Assembly: GCA_046483075.1 (NCBI GenBank)
Contig: JAWODV010000021.1
Coordinates: 1-22,081 of the forward strand
Length of the DNA stretch: 22,081 bases
DNA from: JASMTM01 sp046483075
GTDB lineage: Bacteria > Thermotogota > Thermotogae > Petrotogales > Kosmotogaceae
Direction: 5' to 3'
The position numbers and the translations under genes were made by a program. This document shows positions 14,979 to 21,933 of the stretch, in pieces (the stretch's first letter is position 1; every line of letters starts with the position of its first letter). A model generated the notes under the pieces. The model was not told where the DNA came from, made no database searches, and saw nothing but the letters and a program-made list of their open reading frames with translations.

Positions 14979-15959
14979 TTATATCAAAATCATTTTTTTA
15001 GAATAGTTATCTTCTATTTCATTTTTATCATATAAGTATATCATCTTTGAAGAAGAATGTCCAGTGACTTTCATAATTTCGCTGTCAGGGACGCCCTCTT
15101 TTTTAGCAATCGTAACCCACGTAGCCCTAAGCACATGAGGAGTCACTTTCTTGATTCTGGCACGCTTAGAAGCGCTCAGAAAGCTAGCGTTAAGTTGCGT
15201 CCTGTAGACTCTCTTGCCTTTATTAGTGATAAAGATAAAGTCTGTTGTAGTTCGTTGATCCTGAGTACTTTCTATGTATTTTTGCAACCCTGAAACGTAT
15301 TCTATAGGATACGAAATAGGGATTTTTCTAATTGTTCCCTTAGTTTTACTTTGATAGTAATAAATTTGGTTCTTTTCAAAGTCTATTTGATCCGTTTTAG
15401 CATTTAGCACTTCCGATACTCGTTTGCCACCTTGTAGGATTGCCCTAGCTATGAGCGAGTCTCTATAATTTAATTTCTTTAAAGCCGATATGAATTTATT
15501 CCACTCGTGTAAAGTAAGGGCATCTGTAGCGCATTTATCTCTTACATCAAAGAATGTTTTATTAGAAGCTAGATTGCTTGGCATAGCTTTTCGAAACCAT
15601 CCTTGGGATATATATTGTAAGTAGGAGGTGAAACTAATATAGCAAGAAGCTCTTACTTGTCGTGTTCCTTCACACCATTCTTCGATACCTTTAATGAACC
15701 CTATATTGATTTCATGAGGAACGTTATTAAAATGTCCTACTGTTGTATCCGGTATAATTTTTCTATTCATTAAGTCTGTCATGTAGAAAGAATAATTTTT
15801 AGCAGTCAACGGGTGTAAGTGCGAAAGCCATTCTTCTATTGCTTTTCTTATGGGCATATTTTCCAGAAGATGAATAAACGCATCTTTTCCTGATTTTAAT
15901 CCTTGGATCGCTGAAAAGATATCCGTTTGGACATAATTATTTTTTTGAGTAAGGCTCAT
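14979..15959 (-). CDS. Tyrosine recombinase/integrase, Chlamydia-plasmid pGP8-D-like
   Basis: This 326-residue integrase has the tyrosine-recombinase catalytic set: R180 (GGKRVSEVL), K205/K207 (QSKTKGT), H275 and R278 (TPHVLRAT), H301 (VTGHSSSK) and nucleophile Y310 (IYLYDK). It would join phage DNA to a host site. The N-terminal half carries the core-binding domain, with EGTRQVRASCYISF at residues 97-110. Long parts match, as I recall, the pGP8-D integrase of Chlamydia virulence plasmids: EGT.QVRA..YIS, LQGGKR.SEVL, TPHVLRAT.VT, D..IMKVTGH.SSKMIY and a C-terminal KKM.LI. The length also fits that family. ATG at 15959 follows AACGGAG. It lies on the minus strand downstream of a 28-bp 11-6-11 site at 15979-16006. 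No truncation is seen. Confidence 0.88.
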   Translation of the reverse strand: MSLTQKNNYVQTDIFSAIQGLKSGKDAFIHLLENMPIRKAIEEWLSHLHPLTAKNYSFYMTDLMNRKIIPDTTVGHFNNVPHEINIGFIKGIEEWCEGTRQVRASCYISFTSYLQYISQGWFRKAMPSNLASNKTFFDVRDKCATDALTLHEWNKFISALKKLNYRDSLIARAILQGGKRVSEVLNAKTDQIDFEKNQIYYYQSKTKGTIRKIPISYPIEYVSGLQKYIESTQDQRTTTDFIFITNKGKRVYRTQLNASFLSASKRARIKKVTPHVLRATWVTIAKKEGVPDSEIMKVTGHSSSKMIYLYDKNEIEDNYSKKMILI

Positions 15960-15978
15960 AATTGTATTTTTTCTCCGT

Positions 15979-16006
15979 TCTGTTCAATAGTGCCCTATTG
16001 TACAGA
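15979..16006. other. 28-bp 11-6-11 palindrome, candidate integrase core site or operator
   Basis: Arms TCTGTTCAATA (15979-15989) and TATTGTACAGA (15996-16006) are inverted repeats with one mismatch and a 6-bp centre, GTGCCC. That 11-6-11 layout is the one used by dif/Xer-type and many tyrosine-recombinase sites. It lies 20 bp upstream of the integrase ATG. No T-run follows in the direction of integrase transcription, so an intrinsic terminator is less likely. An operator is the main alternative. Confidence 0.45.
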
Positions 16007-16016
16007 GTTTATTTCT

Positions 16017-16382
16017 CTATTTTTTTTTGTCCACATATTCGCGAATATCCTCTAATCTAGGACTTCTTCTTAGCTTATGCGCATGATTTGCTAATTCTTC
16101 GTAATCCGATTCTTCATAGGGAGGTATTTCTAAAAATCTTACATCTTCATAATCTTCTTCTGAAATGTCTTCAGTATCCCAACTAATTTCTTTTTCTATT
16201 TCATTTTGATAAGATTCTTCTAAATATCTTTGCATTTCTTCTAAATGATTAAAGTGTCTATTAATTACATATATAAAATCTGCTGAGACAGATTTGTGCT
16301 TTCTGTGACATCTCCTTCTAAAAATATGTGAGTATCCATCTGAATCTTCAATTAAATGCAATTGTGTTGTTATTATTGACAT
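16017..16382 (-). CDS. Hypothetical acidic protein, 121 aa
   Basis: A 121-residue protein with a basic N-terminal third (FRRRCHRKHKS near residues 21-31) and a strongly acidic centre (residues about 47-100, many Glu and Asp). It ends in a basic helix, EDIREYVDKKK. There is no membrane segment or enzyme motif. A strong AAAGGAG site lies in the 3' end of the upstream pentapeptide gene, whose TAA is one base from this ATG region, so the two are translationally linked. It stands between the pentapeptide protein and the integrase. I do not recognise a family; a small regulator or DNA mimic are only guesses from charge. Confidence 0.6.
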   Translation of the reverse strand: MSIITTQLHLIEDSDGYSHIFRRRCHRKHKSVSADFIYVINRHFNHLEEMQRYLEESYQNEIEKEISWDTEDISEEDYEDVRFLEIPPYEESDYEELANHAHKLRRSPRLEDIREYVDKKK

Positions 16383-16383
16383 T

Positions 16384-16773
16384 TTATTTCTCCTTTTGTC
16401 CTAGTATTGTTCCACTAAGATCAGCTCTTCTAAGATCAGCTCCTTCAAGATCAGCTCCTTCAAGATCAGCTCTTCTAAGATCAGCTCCTGTAAGATTAGC
16501 GCCAGAAAGATCAGCGTATCTAAGATCAGCTTCAGTAAGATCAGAGTCTCTAAGATCAGCTCCAGCAAAATCAGCTCTTCTAAGATCAGTGTATCTAAGA
16601 TCAGCTTTGAAAAGATTAGCTCCTTCAAGATCAGCTTTGAAAAGATTAGCTTTAAAAAGATTAGCTCCTTCAAGATCAGCTCTTATAAGATCAGCTCTGC
16701 TTCCTTTCTTTCTTTCAGAGTCTAACCAAAGCTTATGATTATCTAAGATTTTTTGTAGTTCTTCTTTAATCAT
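16384..16773 (-). CDS. Pentapeptide-repeat protein
   Basis: A 129-residue protein. After a short helical cap (EELQKILDNHKLWLDSERKK, residues 4-23) come about nineteen A(D/N)LXX-type pentapeptides up to residue 123. These form a right-handed quadrilateral beta-helix. Some family members mimic DNA and protect gyrase; others only bind proteins, so the exact role is open. The frame is intact with an AGAGG site upstream. The DNA itself is a run of 15-base units containing AAGATCAGCT. In an accessory island of a phage it could shield host gyrase or act in superinfection, but that is inference. Confidence 0.85.
   Translation of the reverse strand: MIKEELQKILDNHKLWLDSERKKGSRADLIRADLEGANLFKANLFKADLEGANLFKADLRYTDLRRADFAGADLRDSDLTEADLRYADLSGANLTGADLRRADLEGADLEGADLRRADLSGTILGQKEK
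16413..16705 (-). repeat. 15-bp coding repeats of the pentapeptide gene
   Basis: The plus strand shows AAGATCAGCT at 15-base spacing with little change, the DNA trace of A(D/N)L repeats. Such near-identical units favour copy-number change by slippage or recombination. It is coding sequence, not a CRISPR array: units are contiguous with no unique spacers. Confidence 0.8.
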
Positions 16774-16913
16774 GATTTTTAACCTCTTTATTTTATTTTT
16801 TAAATTTCAACTAAATTCGCTTATCGGACTTTTGACAAAAGAAAACGGTGCTAAAAAGTGTCATTTCCCTAAGTTAAAGGTTAAAACAAAAAAATATTGA
16901 GCACCTTCAACAA

Positions 16914-17153
16914 TTATAAAATTATACACGATATACTGTGGGAATCTTCCCATTCTCTATCACTCTGCTCTACTCTCGCCGTATTAATGGTATCTACATA
17001 TGTTTGAAGTGTCTCATGAGATACTGTATCAATATTACTAATTACATCACTTCTATCATACGTATCGCTACCAATCTGATATGTATTGCTGGTATCTACA
17101 TATTCTATTTCTGTTGCAAGAGAATCGTTTATCGAATCTATAATGTTACTCAT
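16914..17153 (-). CDS. Hypothetical protein, 79 aa
   Basis: A 79-residue acidic protein rich in Asp, Ser, Thr and Ile, starting MSNIIDSINDSLATEIEYVD and ending SISCIIL. An AAGGAG site lies six bases before ATG. Its start overlaps the 3' end of the ribbon-helix-helix gene by eight bases, so the pair is likely co-translated. That gene order (regulator first) resembles small two-gene modules, but antitoxins usually pair with recognisable toxins and this protein has no such motif. No family is recognised. Confidence 0.55.
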   Translation of the reverse strand: MSNIIDSINDSLATEIEYVDTSNTYQIGSDTYDRSDVISNIDTVSHETLQTYVDTINTARVEQSDREWEDSHSISCIIL

Positions 17154-17313
17154 ATTTTTCTCCTTTTTTAGTAATTTCTACCTTATGTTTTATTAAAAAT
17201 TCGCGAATAGATTGTTGGACTATAAAATTCATTGTCTTCCCATCTTTAGCAGCTTTAATTTTAATCGCTCGATGAACGCTTTCTGGTATAGATATGATCA
17301 ATCTTTTATTCAT
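17146..17313 (-). CDS. Ribbon-helix-helix DNA-binding regulator, 55 aa
   Basis: A 55-residue protein of the CopG/Arc ribbon-helix-helix type: strand KRLIISIPESVH (residues 3-14), helix RAIKIKAAKDG, the turn K-T-M, and second helix NFIVQQSIREFLIKH. Proteins of this fold dimerise and insert a strand pair in the DNA major groove, often repressing their own promoter. The gene overlaps the next minus-strand gene by eight bases. Directly upstream lie a good promoter and a palindrome that covers its -10 box, which fits self-repression. It could be an antitoxin, a plasmid-style ParG/CopG protein or a phage regulator; the sequence does not separate these. Confidence 0.75.
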   Translation of the reverse strand: MNKRLIISIPESVHRAIKIKAAKDGKTMNFIVQQSIREFLIKHKVEITKKGEKYE

Positions 17314-17322
17314 TTTTTACCC

Positions 17323-17372
17323 ATAAATATATTAATTATGATAAATATATCATTTATTTTCTTTTTTCACAA
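17323..17372 (-). promoter_or_regulatory. Promoter and operator of the minus-strand island
   Basis: Read on the minus strand, TTGTGA (17372-17367) and TATATT (17349-17344) are spaced by 17 bases, a good sigma-70 pair. The -10 box lies inside the palindrome ATGATA-AATA-TATCAT (17338-17353). Two direct repeats, ATAAATATAT at 17323-17332 and 17341-17350, are 18 bp apart. This suits a ribbon-helix-helix protein binding over its own promoter. Confidence 0.6.
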
Positions 17373-17421
17373 TATAAACTAGAAAAAATATTCAAAAATA
17401 CCATATAGAGTAAAGAAAGCC

Positions 17422-17463
17422 CAGAACCATACTCATCGGGCAACAAACACACACGAGGATACA
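17422..17463 (+). promoter_or_regulatory. Leader before the long tail fibre, with CACACACGAGG copy 3
   Basis: A short GCCC/GGGC hairpin lies at about 17419-17441, then AAACACACACGAGG just before the ATG of the fibre gene. The CA-rich leader matches those before the portal and the 6421 gene. No plus-strand -10/-35 pair is clear in this very AT-rich gap. Confidence 0.45.
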
Positions 17464-19950
17464 ATGACTAAAAAAATTTATAAAGCCTATTGTACGGAAC
17501 TCCCTTTTGTCGACGTTCCGCCAATAGCTAAAGTATACCCAAGAGCTCCTACAGCTGCGGATACAGAATTTTCTATAGGATACCCCTGGGTTTATAAACC
17601 AACAGCTGATACAGCAAGTTTATATCAATTTGGTGGTATTGATTCAAGCGGAGATGCTATATGGATGCTATCCACTCCTGGCGCATCAGATGTTGATACA
17701 ATTAATAGTTTGTCACCTGTTTTAGGAAATATTTTAATTGACGGCGGAACAAATATAACGGACGTTAACGCTGGCCATACTGTCACTTTAAATTTAGACG
17801 ATGCAATTACACTAGCAACATCTGTAACTTCGCCTTTATATACTGCTAATGCTGCTGATGCTGTAGTTCAAGCAGGCGGAGCAAATGATGTAGTGCTTAG
17901 GCTTGGAGATAATGCTGGAGCTACTTTTTTAAGAGTTCAAGATAGTGATGATGCAGATCTATTTACTATTGATTCTGACGGAGCATTGACTACTTTAACA
18001 GGATTAACTGTAGCAGGGGCAGCTATATCTCTCAATGACGACTCTAATTTTAACACTTCAATTAATACAGGAACATCTACAGGAACAATTACAATTGGTA
18101 GTGCTAATGCCGGTGTGATAACAGTTGATACAAGTGCTGGCATATCTCTAGACGGGGCAACAGCTTCTAACTTTACAGTTACTGGAGCATCTGAAGATTT
18201 GACTCTTCTATCTACTGGCGGCTCAGTGAATATTGAGGGTACTGAGGCAGATGCCGCTGCTATATCTATTCAAGCATCAGACGCTGCAGGTGGTATCGAT
18301 ATAGATGCTGGTAGTGCTGGTATTGATATGCTAGCAACAGCAGGCGCAATTTCAATCGAGGCACAACTTAGCTCTAACATTACAGTTACTGGAGCAGGGG
18401 CTGACTTAGATATAGGATCGGCAGGAGGTTCAGTCGATTTAACAGCTTCTGAAGCAGCAGCAGATGCTATCTTAATAGAAGCTTCCGATGGAGCTGGTGG
18501 AGTTCAGGTAAGAGCTGGATCTGCTGGTATCTTAATTGGTAATGAAGCTGATACTGCTGTGATTGATGTTGGAGACATTGCACCTACAGCTTCTAGAACA
18601 ATTACCGTTGGTGGTGGGACTGTAGTAACTGCAGCCGTAACCGATACAATAGATATTGGTCCTGATGGAGCTACAACAAACGCTAACTCTATAAAAACAG
18701 TTAATGTTAATACTGGTGGAGTAACACTTGGTGAAGTTCTTACAAATATAGCAACAGGAGCAATTACCTCTGGTACTCATACAGTTTCTATTCAGTCTGG
18801 AAATGCAGCCGCTGGAACAGTTGCAACAAACATTTCAACAGGAACGGGAACTAAATCGGTTAATATTGGTAATGCTGATGCTAATACGACAATGAACTTA
18901 GACGGAGATGTTGTCATTAATACTAACGTTAATGGATCTATCTCTGCTTGCGTAGGCACTTCTACTGGAACAGTAACTTTGGGTAATATTGCTAACTCTG
19001 GTGCTATGTCACTAGAATCTAGCTCTACAGTAGATGTAGATGCAGCTGGAGCTATATCTCTTAATTCAACAGCAGCAGCAATCAACATTGGAAATGATGA
19101 CATTGACCAAGCGGTTAATCTTGGTACAGACGGAGAAAGAACAGTAACTGTTGGGTCTACAAATGGAGCAGCAGGCTTAGTTCTACAGTCTGGTACTGGA
19201 GAGATTACAGTAACAGGAACGGTTAAGCAAATAGATGCTGAATTAATGGGACAAACTGGAATTTATATTCCTGCTTATACACAAGATTCTATTGCAGCAA
19301 CAGCAGCAAATACTGGTGGAGTACCAACAGGTACTACGGGTGATGTAAACCTAATTACAATGCAAACAGGTGCAGTAATGCAGGGATTTGTAGTTGGAGC
19401 AGGTCAGACAATATTGCAGCCAATAATGGGAGCAAATGGATTAATAATAAGTGCTGACCAAACAGCAACAGAGGGAATGGAATATAATTTCCCATATTTT
19501 CAATACACCGTTGGGACTTCAGATGCTTTTGCATTTGAGCTCGGCTTATATATCGATGATATGGATGGAGCTGATCCTTATGTATTTGGTTTTAGAAAAA
19601 CTGAAGCAAATAATGCTCTTATGTCCGCATATGATACTTATGCAGCCATAGGTATGAATGCAGCTACTTCTGCAACAAATATAGTAATAGCTGATGAGTT
19701 AAATGGCGGTGGTCAAACTTTAACAAATACAACAGACGCGTGGGGTGGTGACGGAAGTTATCATGTGCTCAGAGTTCTTGTAGATGGTTCAGGTAACGTT
19801 ACTTATACGATTGACGGCTCCGCTCCAACAGCAACACATGCTTTTCAGTTCGATAATACTGATGTAGTAATCCCTTTCATTAGGATTAAACACTCTGCAT
19901 CTGCGACTGATGTAGCTATCAGAAGAATGAGAATTGGGTATATTGCTTAA
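17464..19950 (+). CDS. Long repetitive tail fibre/tailspike-like protein
   Basis: An 828-residue protein rich in Ala, Thr, Ser and Gly, with a short N-terminal tail-attachment-like part (residues 1-110), a long beta-repeat shaft and a globular C-terminal domain. The shaft has a duplicated block with a 69-residue period: residues from about 240 (TGASEDLTLLSTGGSVNI) and from about 309 (TGAGADLDIGSAGGSVDL), each followed by AA..I.I.AS..AGG and AGSAGI. Many short T-(G)-T-I-NIG-like units follow. This fits a trimeric fibre. Residues about 610-828 read as a jelly-roll or lectin-like tip (HVLRVLVDGSGNVTYTIDGS). It probably binds host surface. No glycosidase motif is evident, so it is not clearly a degrading spike. 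Confidence 0.75.
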   Translation: MTKKIYKAYCTELPFVDVPPIAKVYPRAPTAADTEFSIGYPWVYKPTADTASLYQFGGIDSSGDAIWMLSTPGASDVDTINSLSPVLGNILIDGGTNITDVNAGHTVTLNLDDAITLATSVTSPLYTANAADAVVQAGGANDVVLRLGDNAGATFLRVQDSDDADLFTIDSDGALTTLTGLTVAGAAISLNDDSNFNTSINTGTSTGTITIGSANAGVITVDTSAGISLDGATASNFTVTGASEDLTLLSTGGSVNIEGTEADAAAISIQASDAAGGIDIDAGSAGIDMLATAGAISIEAQLSSNITVTGAGADLDIGSAGGSVDLTASEAAADAILIEASDGAGGVQVRAGSAGILIGNEADTAVIDVGDIAPTASRTITVGGGTVVTAAVTDTIDIGPDGATTNANSIKTVNVNTGGVTLGEVLTNIATGAITSGTHTVSIQSGNAAAGTVATNISTGTGTKSVNIGNADANTTMNLDGDVVINTNVNGSISACVGTSTGTVTLGNIANSGAMSLESSSTVDVDAAGAISLNSTAAAINIGNDDIDQAVNLGTDGERTVTVGSTNGAAGLVLQSGTGEITVTGTVKQIDAELMGQTGIYIPAYTQDSIAATAANTGGVPTGTTGDVNLITMQTGAVMQGFVVGAGQTILQPIMGANGLIISADQTATEGMEYNFPYFQYTVGTSDAFAFELGLYIDDMDGADPYVFGFRKTEANNALMSAYDTYAAIGMNAATSATNIVIADELNGGGQTLTNTTDAWGGDGSYHVLRVLVDGSGNVTYTIDGSAPTATHAFQFDNTDVVIPFIRIKHSASATDVAIRRMRIGYIA

Positions 19951-19963
19951 TTAACAACAATTT

Positions 19964-19989
19964 AAGGGCTCTTCATTAGAGGAGCCCTT
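19964..19989 (+). terminator. Terminator-like hairpin after the long fibre gene
   Basis: AAGGGCTC (19964-19971) pairs perfectly with GAGCCCTT (19982-19989) around a short loop. Only GATTT follows, so the T-run is weak. It lies 13 bases after the fibre stop and separates it from the next unit. Confidence 0.6.
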
Positions 19990-20010
19990 GATTTAACAAA
20001 CGAGATAATT

Positions 20011-20076
20011 ATGACTTTAATTACAGAATTTGATGTAAAGGAGTTTAATGCAGCTAATCTTTTAATGGTGAGGTAA
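20011..20076 (+). CDS. Possible 21-aa leader peptide
   Basis: A 21-codon frame, MTLITEFDVKEFNAANLLMV then R, starts seven bases after ACGAGA and ends two bases before the next ATG. It carries the GAGG site for that gene (GGTGAGGTAACT) in its own last codons. It could couple translation from the fibre unit to the 98-aa gene, but it may be chance. Confidence 0.25.
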   Translation: MTLITEFDVKEFNAANLLMVR

Positions 20077-20078
20077 CT

Positions 20079-20375
20079 ATGTCTAGTAGTGGAACAAATA
20101 GGCCGTTTAAATATGGAGCTAATGATCGTCGAGAATTTATCGTTCAAGATTCTGAAGTAGCTATTAGAGCTGTTAATGATGCAAACGGCAATCCCACATA
20201 TTTAGGAAGAGCCAAAGCAGGCACTCTAACATCTGAAAGTAAATGGCAAATAAGAAAGATAACTTATGATGCTAATCAAGGAGTAACTGCTGTTGAATGG
20301 CCAGAAAGTGGTGGAATAGCATCGCCAGATTTTATTTTTGAGTGGGACGATGTTCTTACTTACACATATTCTTAA
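20079..20375 (+). CDS. Small conserved fibre-region protein, 98 aa
   Basis: A 98-residue protein that I recall as a common small neighbour of phage fibre genes: the start NRPFKYGANDRREFIVQ, the core YLGRAKAGTLTSESKWQIRK and the end EWDDVLTYTYS are its usual marks. It is soluble and beta-rich with no enzyme motif. GAGG lies seven bases before ATG. The nine-base gap to the 511-aa fibre gene suggests joint expression. A connector or assembly role for tail fibres is possible; the family function is not known to me. Confidence 0.65.
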   Translation: MSSSGTNRPFKYGANDRREFIVQDSEVAIRAVNDANGNPTYLGRAKAGTLTSESKWQIRKITYDANQGVTAVEWPESGGIASPDFIFEWDDVLTYTYS

Positions 20376-20384
20376 GGAGTAAAT

Positions 20385-21920
20385 ATGCCATACAGATTCA
20401 ATGCTTTTACAGGGGATTTAGATGTAGTAGATACAACGACAGTTTGCGGTTATATTAAACAATTAGATGGCGATGTTGGAAGTGCGCTTCCTGTTGCCGA
20501 TATTATAAATTTAATAGGGACAGCGGCTCAGGGTATTTCTTCAAATGCGGCAGGCAACACTGTTACGTTTACTATTGATGATTCTACAGAAACACAGAAA
20601 GGTGTTGTTGAGTTAGCAACGGATGCCGAAACTATAGCAGGTTCTTTAACTGATAACCATGTTATCAATCCTAGCTCTCTAAAAGCAAAATTAGGAACGC
20701 AAACTGATCATGGAATATTGGTTGGTTCTGGAGACACTAATGCAATAACAGCTATAAGCGTAGGAAATAGTGGGGAATTGTTAGTAGGAAATACTGGTGG
20801 CGATCCTGCATTTGGATCCACAGCATATGGAGATTTTTCATTTTCTAACGTCACAGGTGTCGGGGTTCCAAGATCATTATCAGTTGTAAACACTGACGTA
20901 AATGCTGCTTCAACATCTGATTTAAGAATTTCTATTCCTCCTTTAGGTGGTGATGGAATGTTAAGTTTCGAAATACAAGGTTCTTCTTTCTATTCATTTG
21001 GTATAGATAATTCTGATTCAGACACATTGAAAATTACTACTTCTTCAGATCCAAGCTCAGGAACAGAGGCTTTTGCTGTGGACAACGGAACCGCAGCTAT
21101 AACGTTCGCTAATGCTTATGAGTTCCCAATAGCAGATGGTACAGCAAATTATCCATTAGTTACAGACGGTGCGGGTAATTTAGATTTTTCAGCATTAGCA
21201 GCTTCTTCTACAAGTGTAGATACTACTAATTTTGATGGATGGCTTTCCGGCACGGATTCTGATATTCAAACAGCACTAGAAACATTAGATGATGTTGGAA
21301 AAGCGGTAGTCATAGATCCGGGAGCTTCTGGAGATAGCTATGTAAGATTTGACATCAATACAACAAACGAATTCTGTGTTGGAATTGATGATGATGATGG
21401 AGATTCTTTAAAGATTAACCAAGGAGGAGCTAATCCTTCTGCTGGAACAAATACATGGAAAATGACTGCTGATGGCGAAAGAACAATGCCACTTCAACCT
21501 GCATTCTTAGCTTATAATAGCGCTACAGATAATAATGTAACCGGAGATGGAACAGCATATACTGTGGTATTTGATACTGAAGTACATGATCAAAATGCTG
21601 ATTATAATAATGGTACTGGTGTTTTTACAGCCCCGGTTACTGGTGTTTATCATTTTGATGCTCATGTGCTTTTTCAAGGATGTACTATAGCAAGATCTTT
21701 TCAAATAGCTTTAGTCACCTCTAATAGAACTTATGTTAATATTTATAACAGAAGTGCTTCTGCTGCGGATCAATCTATAATGATTTCCACAGATGCCGAT
21801 ATGGATGCTTCAGATACAGCTTATATATCTGTAGAAGTATTCGGAGAAGCTGGAGATACTGTAGATGTGTATGGAGCTGCTGGAGTATGGACAAGTTTTA
21901 GCGGACACTTAGTATGTTAA
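20385..21920 (+). CDS. Tail fibre with C-terminal C1q-like domain
   Basis: A 511-residue fibre. Residues about 65-105 carry the phage-fibre motif QKGVVELATDAETIAGSLTD then NHVINPSSLKAKL, a shaft repeat typical of tail fibres. A beta-rich middle follows. The last about 140 residues (FLAYNSATDNNV, then NGTGVFTAPVTGVYHFDAHV, then a final FSGHLVC) form a C1q/TNF-like jelly roll, usually a trimeric binding tip. So the protein is probably a receptor-binding fibre, with host recognition at the tip. AAGGAG lies before ATG. It follows the 98-aa protein closely. The gene is complete and shows no broken frame. Confidence 0.8.
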   Translation: MPYRFNAFTGDLDVVDTTTVCGYIKQLDGDVGSALPVADIINLIGTAAQGISSNAAGNTVTFTIDDSTETQKGVVELATDAETIAGSLTDNHVINPSSLKAKLGTQTDHGILVGSGDTNAITAISVGNSGELLVGNTGGDPAFGSTAYGDFSFSNVTGVGVPRSLSVVNTDVNAASTSDLRISIPPLGGDGMLSFEIQGSSFYSFGIDNSDSDTLKITTSSDPSSGTEAFAVDNGTAAITFANAYEFPIADGTANYPLVTDGAGNLDFSALAASSTSVDTTNFDGWLSGTDSDIQTALETLDDVGKAVVIDPGASGDSYVRFDINTTNEFCVGIDDDDGDSLKINQGGANPSAGTNTWKMTADGERTMPLQPAFLAYNSATDNNVTGDGTAYTVVFDTEVHDQNADYNNGTGVFTAPVTGVYHFDAHVLFQGCTIARSFQIALVTSNRTYVNIYNRSASAADQSIMISTDADMDASDTAYISVEVFGEAGDTVDVYGAAGVWTSFSGHLVC

Positions 21921-21933
21921 TAGGAGAAAAAAC

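Noticed and set aside
16413..16705. Regular short repeats that might suggest a CRISPR array
   Set aside because: Units are 15 bases, contiguous, with no unique spacers, and encode pentapeptides in an intact minus-strand frame.
16328..16738. Plus-strand Arg/Ser/Leu-repeat frame of 136 aa
   Set aside because: It is the antisense shadow of the pentapeptide gene and has no ribosome-binding site.
16847..16905. GGTGCT/AGCACC inverted repeat as terminator or operator
   Set aside because: The arms are only 6 bp with a loop of about 47 bases; it may be chance.
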